A stretch of DNA of 27,980 nt, from NCBI GenBank assembly GCA_902651635.1, contig CACRSC010000013.1, forward strand, positions 980,854 to 1,008,833. Direction: 5' to 3'. Each line of letters starts with the position of its first letter. The first letter of the stretch is position 1. A program made the translations under genes and the position numbers. Shown in pieces: positions 22,544 through 27,980 of this stretch. The notes beneath the pieces were generated by a model. That model worked only from the letters and a program-made list of their open reading frames with translations. It was not told the origin of the DNA and did not search any database. Source of the stretch: Mastigamoeba balamuthi. Taxonomy: Eukaryota; Evosea; Mastigamoebida; Mastigamoebidae.

Positions 22544-23413
22544 TCACAGGTCGAGGGGGGCGCCCAGGGGTATCAGCACCATCGGGCTCCACTCCTCCGG
22601 CACGCCGAGCTGCTTGGCGAGCGAGACTCTGTCCGATATCGCCGCCACGACGCAGCCTCGCAGCCCCAGAGCCTCGGCCTGCAGCAGCGCGTTCTGGGCC
22701 GCGTGCCCCGCCTCCATCCACACGTAGGGCCGCGCGGTCTCCTCGCCGTACTTGGCGGCCGTCCTGCTCTCGACCGAGAAGAAGACGAACACCACGGGGG
22801 CGCGGGCGAGCCAGTCCTGCTTGAACGCCAGGTGCGGCAGCGCGTATCTCGTGTCGCCCCCGTGCAGCTTCGTCAGGGCGTGCGGCTCGGGCGCGTAGAC
22901 ATACGTGCCGGGCTCGAGGCCCTCGACGTTCCCCGCCATGACGCACAGCTCGAGCGGGTACAGGGCCCCTGCGAGCGCGCTCGGTTTCAGTCCCTCCCGT
23001 TGCCCTTTAATTCAGAGCATTCTGCGGCTTTTCTAGCGGTGCTTTCGCGTTGTTGTTCAGACCGCACCTGCTGAAGGGGCGGTGCGGTACGTGTCGTCGT
23101 GGAAGCGCGTGGAGATGCCCTGGGCAGACCACAGGAGCTGGCCAAGCTCGCCGAGGCTCATCTGCGGGGCGTGGGCGACGGTGTGCACGTTATTCTTCCA
23201 CCGGGCATTTTGTAAATTAACAGCCGGCTTTTGAGCCAATTTTGAATTCTGAAAGCCAAGCAAGGAAGCCAACGGAGGCAGCTGACGAACAGGCCTGTTC
23301 GTCTGAAACGCGCGCGCAGACCTGCGCGACGACAGACACTGGGTGAGAGCCATGCCCCCGCTCGTCACGGGATCGGGCAGCTTGGTCACCGCACCACCGC
23401 CTGCAGCAGCCAT
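22544..23413 (-). CDS. SagB/ThcOx-type nitroreductase-family flavoprotein
   Basis: FMN-dependent oxidoreductase of the nitroreductase superfamily. Minus-strand exons 23413-23291, 23161-23068 and 22968-22544 give 213 residues. The signature of the SagB/thiazole-oxidase-like branch is clear: an N-terminal SSRRSARAF basic FMN-binding segment, LGQLLWSAQGI, RTAPSAGALYPLE, then FKQDWLARAPVVFVFF, a G-AAQN-LLQAEALGL helix, and a C-terminal region ending in a conserved V-IPLG-P. Family members use NAD(P)H and FMN to reduce or oxidise small molecules; the substrate is unknown. There is no signal peptide or targeting sequence beyond a short N-terminal extension. Intron 1 (23162-23290, 129 nt) has no stop and is a multiple of three, so unspliced mRNA would add 43 residues just before the conserved LLW helix. 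Splicing it restores the family alignment. The group is mostly bacterial, so acquisition by transfer is possible. It diverges from aprt. Confidence 0.8.
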
Positions 23414-23512
23414 GTGCCGGGAAAAGATATCGCGACTCGGTTGTGGTGGTGATATTTTGCCCTGTTCCTGTGCACCTGTTCCTGCACTCTCCCGCCCGTT
23501 TTAGAGACGACG
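23414..23512. promoter_or_regulatory. 99-bp divergent promoter of nitroreductase and aprt
   Basis: Only 99 bases separate the two start codons, so both promoters must lie here or overlap the 5' coding ends. GATATTTTG at about 23452 and AAAAGATATC at 23421 are the only A/T-rich elements; no clean TATA box is visible. Confidence 0.5.
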
Positions 23513-24146
23513 ATGTCGACGCTGCCCAAGACGCGCTCTGTCATCCGCCACTTCCAGGACTTCCCCAAGGCGGGCATCTGCTTCGTGGATGTCACCCCCG
23601 TGCGCTACCTGCAGCTAGCTCCCGCTTTGTGCTTTTTCAGCGGGCGATCTGCCGGCTCAGCAGTGCTTTGTACTGCGCCTGTGCGAACATGCACCTCTGC
23701 AGATCATGACGACGCCCGAGGCGCTGACGGAGGTCGTCGACGCCCTGGCGGAGCGCTACTCGAAGATGCACCTCGACGCTGTCGCCGGGCTCGAGAGCCG
23801 CGGGTTCTACTTCGGCGTGCCGCTGGCGATGCGCCTGGGGCTGCCCTTTGTCCCGCTGCGCAAGCCCGGCAAGCTCCCGGGTCCCATCGTCTCGGTCGAC
23901 TACGGCAAGGAGTACGGCACCGACCAGATCCAGGTGCAGAAGGACAGCTTCAGGTCGGGCGCCCGCGTGCTGGTCGTCGACGACCTGCTGGCGACCGGGG
24001 GCACGCTGACCGCGGCGCTGAGGCTCGTCGACATGTGCGGAGCGCGCGCCGTGGAGGCGTGCTGCGTCATCGAGCTGCAGGAGCTCGGCGGGCGCAAGAA
24101 GGTCGAGGAGACGGGCACCCCGTTCCACTCCCTCATCGTCTCGTGA
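23513..24146 (+). CDS. APRT: Adenine phosphoribosyltransferase
   Basis: Purine salvage enzyme: adenine + PRPP gives AMP + pyrophosphate, in the cytosol. Exons 23513-23599 and 23703-24146 give 176 residues, the standard APRT length. Diagnostic features are the N-terminal FPKAGICFVDVTP, AGLESRGFYFG, RKPGKLPGP (flexible catalytic loop region), a YGTDQIQVQKD stretch, and the PRPP-binding motif VLVVDDLLATGGT (about 117-129) with its two Asp residues. The C-terminus has CCVIELQELGGRKK and a short LIVS end. The 103-nt intron uses gtgcgc and ends CTGCAG; the phase is zero and removing it restores the expected continuity after the VTP residues. The start codon is the first ATG and fits the family N-terminus. 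All catalytic features look intact. Confidence 0.95.
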
Positions 24147-24590
24147 TCCCCCAGCAGCAGCCGCAGCCGCAGCAGCAGCGCTCCTTCCTTCTCCCTCGCA
24201 CCGCAGCTGCTCCCCCGCAGCCAGAGATCACGTCAACAGGGAACGACTGCATCTCACCTCTCCGCGTTTGTGGGTCAGTTGTGGGGAATGTGTGGACCAA
24301 GTGCTCACAGATTGGCACACACTTGCACCCACCAGTCCCAGAGCAAGGTGAGTACTGAACCCGCCGATTCTCCGAACAAATCGGCACCCGGTATTGCCCG
24401 GCTTCCCAACGTCAAACGCGACGGTCGAGTGCGTCAATCTCAGTTCCACCACCTGTCTGCGGTTCCGCGAGTCGGTCACTGGAGGTACCTCACCAGATTC
24501 GCAAGATGGGTGCGTCACAGAATCCGGCACATCTGCAGGTTTGCGACCAGTGCAGCGCCTGCCCTCTGCCCCCCTTGAGTCCTGTTTTTC
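24147..24590. other. Intergenic aprt to alkD-like gene, with CAG/CCG-rich run
   Basis: A GCAGCAGCCGCAGCCGCAGC-type low-complexity run lies at about 24152-24180. A consensus donor AAGGTGAGTA at about 24348 could mark a 5'-leader intron, but no partner is established. An ATG at 24506 opens a short overlapping frame with a C-x2-C-x2-C motif; it is not supported as a gene. Confidence 0.4.
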
Positions 24591-25545
24591 ATGAAGACGG
24601 AAAAAGTGGTGTCCGCGGTGTCGGACCTCCTGGCGCGGGAGGGCGACGACGAGAGAGGCTCCAAGATGGAGGGCTACATGAAGGGCGCCGTACGCTCCCG
24701 CGGCATCGCGATGCCCGCCCTCAAGGAGCACTTCCGAGCGCTGCGCTCAGAGGGCGTCCTCGCGGACCTCTCGCACCAGGTGCGCTCTCTCCCGCACCGC
24801 CCGCGCCAACGACTCCTCCCCACCGCAGAAGCAGATCGACGTGGGGTTCGCGCTGCAGGCTTGCGAGTTCTTCGAGGACAAGCGTGTGGGCAGTCTGCTG
24901 CTGAGCGCGGTGCGCAGGGGGGGTGCACCTGCAGTGAAGGGGGTCCTTAAATCTCTGGTACAGAACATCAAGAACCTGTCGGCAGAACACATGCCGCGCT
25001 TCGCCTCCATCTTCGACACCCACGTGAACGAGTGGGCCACGTGCGATACGCTGTCATCAACCGTGCGACCCCCCGTTGGGCCTCGACAGGATCGGCGAAT
25101 CAACCCACCTTTGGTTTGTGTGCAGGTGATTTCCCTGATGGTCAAGCAGGACGCTGCCATCGGGCGGATTGTGGCAGCGTGGAAAGACGACGGGACCGCC
25201 TCCATGTGGCGCCTGAGGGCGTGCTGCGTCACCTTTGTGAAGCTCGCGCGCTTCGGCAAGTGGAACCAGACGATCTTCGACATCTGCGAGGCCTGCATTC
25301 GGTACTGATCGTGCGTCCACGTGACGTCAACCTCACCGCGCTTCAGCTCGCAGCATCAGCCAGAGCGGTTTCTACAACTGGGAATGGGGTGGGTTCTGCG
25401 GGAGTTGAGCCTTTCCGACAAGGATGCGGTGGTGGCCTTCGTGAAGCAGAGGTACTCCAAGTTCAGCAGGGAAGGACTTCGCTATGTGGTGGAGAAAATG
25501 GAGCCCGAAGACAGGGTTGAGCTGCTCTCCTATAGGAAGAAGTGA
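24591..25545 (+). CDS. AlkD-like DNA glycosylase (HEAT-like repeat, alkylated base repair)
   Basis: Member of the DNA alkylation repair family of AlkC/AlkD type, HEAT-like repeat glycosylases that release positively charged alkylated purines from DNA. Exons 24591-24779, 24829-25062, 25126-25301 and 25347-25545 give 265 residues, slightly longer than bacterial AlkD (about 237). AlkD's W109 and D113 correspond to W132 and D136 (NEWATCD), and W187/R190 to W215/R218 (GWVLRE). MWRLRACCVTFVKLAR and FSREGLRY-VEKM are also family features. All helices are amphipathic, as expected for a stacked solenoid. The last intron uses the acceptor at 25346, since only this keeps the phase and joins CIR to the family C-terminal block. 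Intron 2 (63 nt) is stop-free and in frame. The family is best known from bacteria, with scattered protist members. It converges with the amylase gene. Confidence 0.85.
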
Positions 25546-25574
25546 ACAACAGCCACACATCCTCTCTCACGGTT

Positions 25575-25580
25575 TTTATT
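25575..25580 (-). terminator. Possible polyadenylation signal of the GH13 gene
   Basis: AATAAA on the minus strand (TTTATT here), about 32 bases after the amylase stop codon and within the 66-bp gap to the convergent alkD-like gene, so the two 3' UTRs probably overlap. Confidence 0.4.
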
Positions 25581-25611
25581 TGGTTCTCATGTTGCTGGCC
25601 GTCCGTTGTGT

Positions 25612-27437
25612 TCAAGGGTACGCAAAGATCTGAGCGCTCCACGCGTCAACAACGACGGACAGCCCGGTGGTGCGCATGTCGTCAGCGTTTCGGGTGTATT
25701 TGACACCGCTCCAGACCTCCTCAATGACCACGTTGCCAGAGCCCTGCACGTCAGACAGGACCACGTTTCCTGCGGCCTTCTGGTCACTGAAGTTGATCAC
25801 AACGATGCGCTTATCGCTGCCAGACGACCAGCGCCACGCCAGCATCCTCGGCGAATCGTTGCCGAACGCCCCAACGTACGTCCACTTGCCGTCGCGGAAC
25901 GCCGGGGAGATCATGATCCTCGTGAACTTGCGGTAGAACTCCTCGACCTCGGGTACTGCGGGCTCGTTGTAGCTGCGGCGCAGGTGCACGTCGAGCTTGT
26001 ACTTGAGACCCTTCCACTGCCCGTGCCAGTGGAAGCGCAGGCCCGGGATCGTGAACGAGACGAGGGCGGCAGCGTCTGCCTTCTGCCAGGACCCGAGCGT
26101 GGCGACTGCGCGGTCCTCGTCGTGGTTCTCGATGAAGTGCGCCGAGTGCAGCAGGTAGGACGCGGACTTGTCCTTGACAAAGCTGCGGATGCCGTCGCGG
26201 TTGGCGGCCCGGAGGAGATCCAGGACGCTCTTGTCGTAGGTATAGTCGAAGCCCTGGTCCTGCATCTCCTGCTCGTGGCCATCGTAGACCTCCGCCATGA
26301 ATTTGACGTTGGGGTACTTGGACTTGACCTTCTGAATGGCCACAGGCCAGAACTCGTCGGCGGGCTTCGAGTACCCCCACGACGAGAGCTCCTTGCCCCA
26401 CGCCTGCTCAAACAGGTAGTTCATCAGGATGTACGCCACGTCGCAGCGAATCCCGTCTGGAAACCCCCCAATGTAAGAACAACGATCACCCAATTATAGA
26501 GACGCCGGACCTGCGAGCGCAGCAACATGCATGAGCTTCTCCACCATGAGCTGCCGGGTATCGGGGTTCCAGTAGTTCAGCTGCGCCACGTCACTGAAAC
26601 AGCTGAGTTGGGGCAAAGACCGAAATGAATGATGCGGTAACTTACGTCCAGGGGTTATCCGAGTTGGGGCAGTTGCCGTACGCAACGCCGTTGCTGTAGT
26701 ACTTGCGCGGGTTGTACGGGGGGCTCTGGTCCTTGGGCGCCCTGACGTAGAAGTCGATGTTGTTCGACACCCACGGGCTGTCGAGCGCTGCGTGCCGCCC
26801 CCGTCCCCCCAAGGCTCAGCGCGAGAGCAACCCAGAGAGGGCCAGCGACGGGGGCCCAAGCTCACCCGAGTGGTTGGGGACGAAGTCGAGCCAGAGGGCG
26901 AGGTTCCTCTCGTGCAGCCTGTCGCGCAGCCAGAGGATGTCCGTGTCGTTGCCGTGGCCGGGGTTGCACGTGTACTCGTAGACCGCGAACGGCGACCCGA
27001 TGATGTCGTCGTCGGTGACGTCGGGCAGGATGCTCCTGAAGCTCTCGCGCTGCGCCTTGTCGAGCTGCGGGCCCACGGTGCCCAGCTGCCACGCGCCCAG
27101 CAGGTAGATGACGTCGATGCCACGCGCCCGCAGCTCGTCAAAGCGCTCCAGGGGGATGTCCCGCAGGCGGCTGACACCCAGCTCGTAGAGGTACGGCCTC
27201 ATGCTGCGGTTTCGGCGCACGGAACCGTTGTTAAACCGACACACGCCCGGTGACACAAGAGACACTCGCACGGGTGTTCGGTGTGGAGGGGAAAAACGAA
27301 GCGGGAAAAAGGGGGCGGAAACCGGGCACGCACCTGATCTGGTACAGCGTGGGATTGGGAGGGAGGGACGGTGCGGGGACATCGGCACGGGTGACGGCCA
27401 TGCAGAGCGCGAGGACAATCACCAGAGAGAGGCGCAT
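25612..27437 (-). CDS. Secreted GH13 alpha-amylase family glycosidase
   Basis: Predicted to hydrolyse or rearrange alpha-1,4-glucans outside the cell or in a food vacuole. Minus-strand exons 27437-27334, 27203-26866, 26787-26646, 26593-26511 and 26456-25612 (introns 130, 78, 52 and 54 nt) join to 503 residues. A signal peptide (MR, then a Leu/Val/Ala-rich core, cleavage probably near residue 19) starts the protein. TLYQIS, then RPYLYEL, opens the barrel. The four GH13 regions are intact: LDFVPNHSA; DGIRCDVA with nucleophile D228; FMAEVYDG with acid/base E278; FIENHDEDR with D335. The C-terminal part (about 400-503) is beta-rich and fits domain C. It resembles a GH13 branch shared by bacteria and protists rather than animal amylases; the precise subfamily cannot be set by eye. 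The start at 27437 is the Met directly before the hydrophobic core. Confidence 0.9.
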
Positions 27438-27486
27438 TTTCAGGGGGATTCTGAGACAAAAAGTGACTATCTCACACGTCAGACAA

Positions 27487-27496
27487 GATATTAAAC
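27487..27496 (-). promoter_or_regulatory. TATA-like element of the GH13 gene
   Basis: On the minus strand GTTTAATATC lies about 50-60 bases upstream of the ATG at 27437, matching the spacing of other TATA-like elements here. Confidence 0.3.
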
Positions 27497-27819
27497 CGAC
27501 ACGTGCCCCCGTCTCTTCATGCCCGGCTGGGAGCGAGGGCGACCAAGGTCGCCGTATTACTTCGAGGCTATCATGTACCCTGCAGTTTTCCGACATATTC
27601 CGGGTGACACTGCGTGACCAACGCGCGGGCTAGCGATGTGACATGCGACACAATGACATTCCGTACCATCACGTTCTCAGCGATCACTTGTCAGAATATC
27701 GAGCAACGACCCTCAATTCTGTCACTGAGTGAGCAGTAGCCCACGCGAATGTAGCATTGCCGTTCTCAGCGACCTCTCTTGCCGGATCAGCATTCAAAAA
27801 GAAAAAAACTCGCGGAAAC
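27497..27819. other. Divergent intergenic region
   Basis: Separates the amylase (minus) from the partial gene at the right edge (plus). No ORF, RNA or repeat of note; an A-rich run (CAAAAAGAAAAAAAC) lies just before the ATG at 27820. Confidence 0.5.
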
Positions 27820-27980
27820 ATGGACAATCTGGCGCGGAGCACACGCGGCTTCGCGCGGACCATCATGGACGCGCGCGAGACGCTGGGCAGATGCGACCCG
27901 CACAACCCGCCGCCGGCGCCAGCGTCGGCGCGGTCGCCGCAGACTGCGCCGTGCGCGCGGTCGCGGACGCTGGGGCGCAC
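27820..27980 (+). CDS. 5' end of an unidentified gene (truncated by window edge)
   Basis: An ATG at 27820, preceded by an A-rich tract, opens a frame to the window end (53 codons). The first 25 residues look like an amphipathic basic helix, followed by a Pro/Ala/Ser/Arg-rich low-complexity stretch. No family is recognisable from so short a piece, and an intron may begin soon. The antisense strand is also open here, a common effect of high GC, so the direction is judged by the ATG context and the A-rich leader. Confidence 0.4.
   Translation, partial: MDNLARSTRGFARTIMDARETLGRCDPHNPPPAPASARSPQTAPCARSRTLGR

Overview
This is genomic DNA of a unicellular eukaryote. Almost every gene is split by very short spliceosomal introns (mostly 41-104 nt, GT-AG, usually with a CTAAC/CTGAC-like branch motif just upstream of the AG). 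The genes include conventional actin, a DOCK-family guanine exchange factor, a nucleolar DEAD-box helicase and Herp-like ubiquitin-domain proteins. The actin closely resembles amoebozoan and opisthokont actins, so an amoeba or a related protist is my best guess; the lineage is inferred, not shown. I rebuilt the gene models by hand from splice sites, reading-frame phase and family motifs. In every recognised multi-exon gene the summed exon length is an exact multiple of three.

Layout. Bases 1-3.6 kb are visibly richer in A/T than the rest and look like an accessory block. It holds the 5' part of a cysteine-rich gene on the minus strand (1-528), an inverted and tandem repeat field (616-980), an unrecognised five-exon plus-strand gene with a one-base frameshift (1159-2182), a 211-bp near-perfect palindrome (2404-2614), and then AT-rich DNA with at most one doubtful small gene.

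From 3.7 kb the sequence is GC-rich and gene-dense: DDX47/Rrp3 helicase (+), pyroglutamyl-peptidase I fused to a GNAT acetyltransferase (+), two tandem Herp-like genes (+), a 19-exon DOCK gene (+), a SAM-domain protein (+), a START-domain protein (+), actin (-), a SagB-type nitroreductase (-), adenine phosphoribosyltransferase (+), an AlkD-like DNA glycosylase (+), a secreted GH13 alpha-amylase-like protein (-), and the 5' end of an unknown gene (+) that runs off the window.

The genes do not form an operon or one pathway. They cover ribosome biogenesis, peptide processing, ER quality control, Rho-GTPase/actin signalling, lipid binding, purine salvage, DNA repair and starch digestion. DOCK and actin both belong to cytoskeletal control but lie several kilobases apart. 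Nitroreductase and aprt are divergent with only 99 bp between start codons. alkD and the amylase converge with 66 bp between stop codons. No tRNA, rRNA, CRISPR array or recognised transposase was seen.
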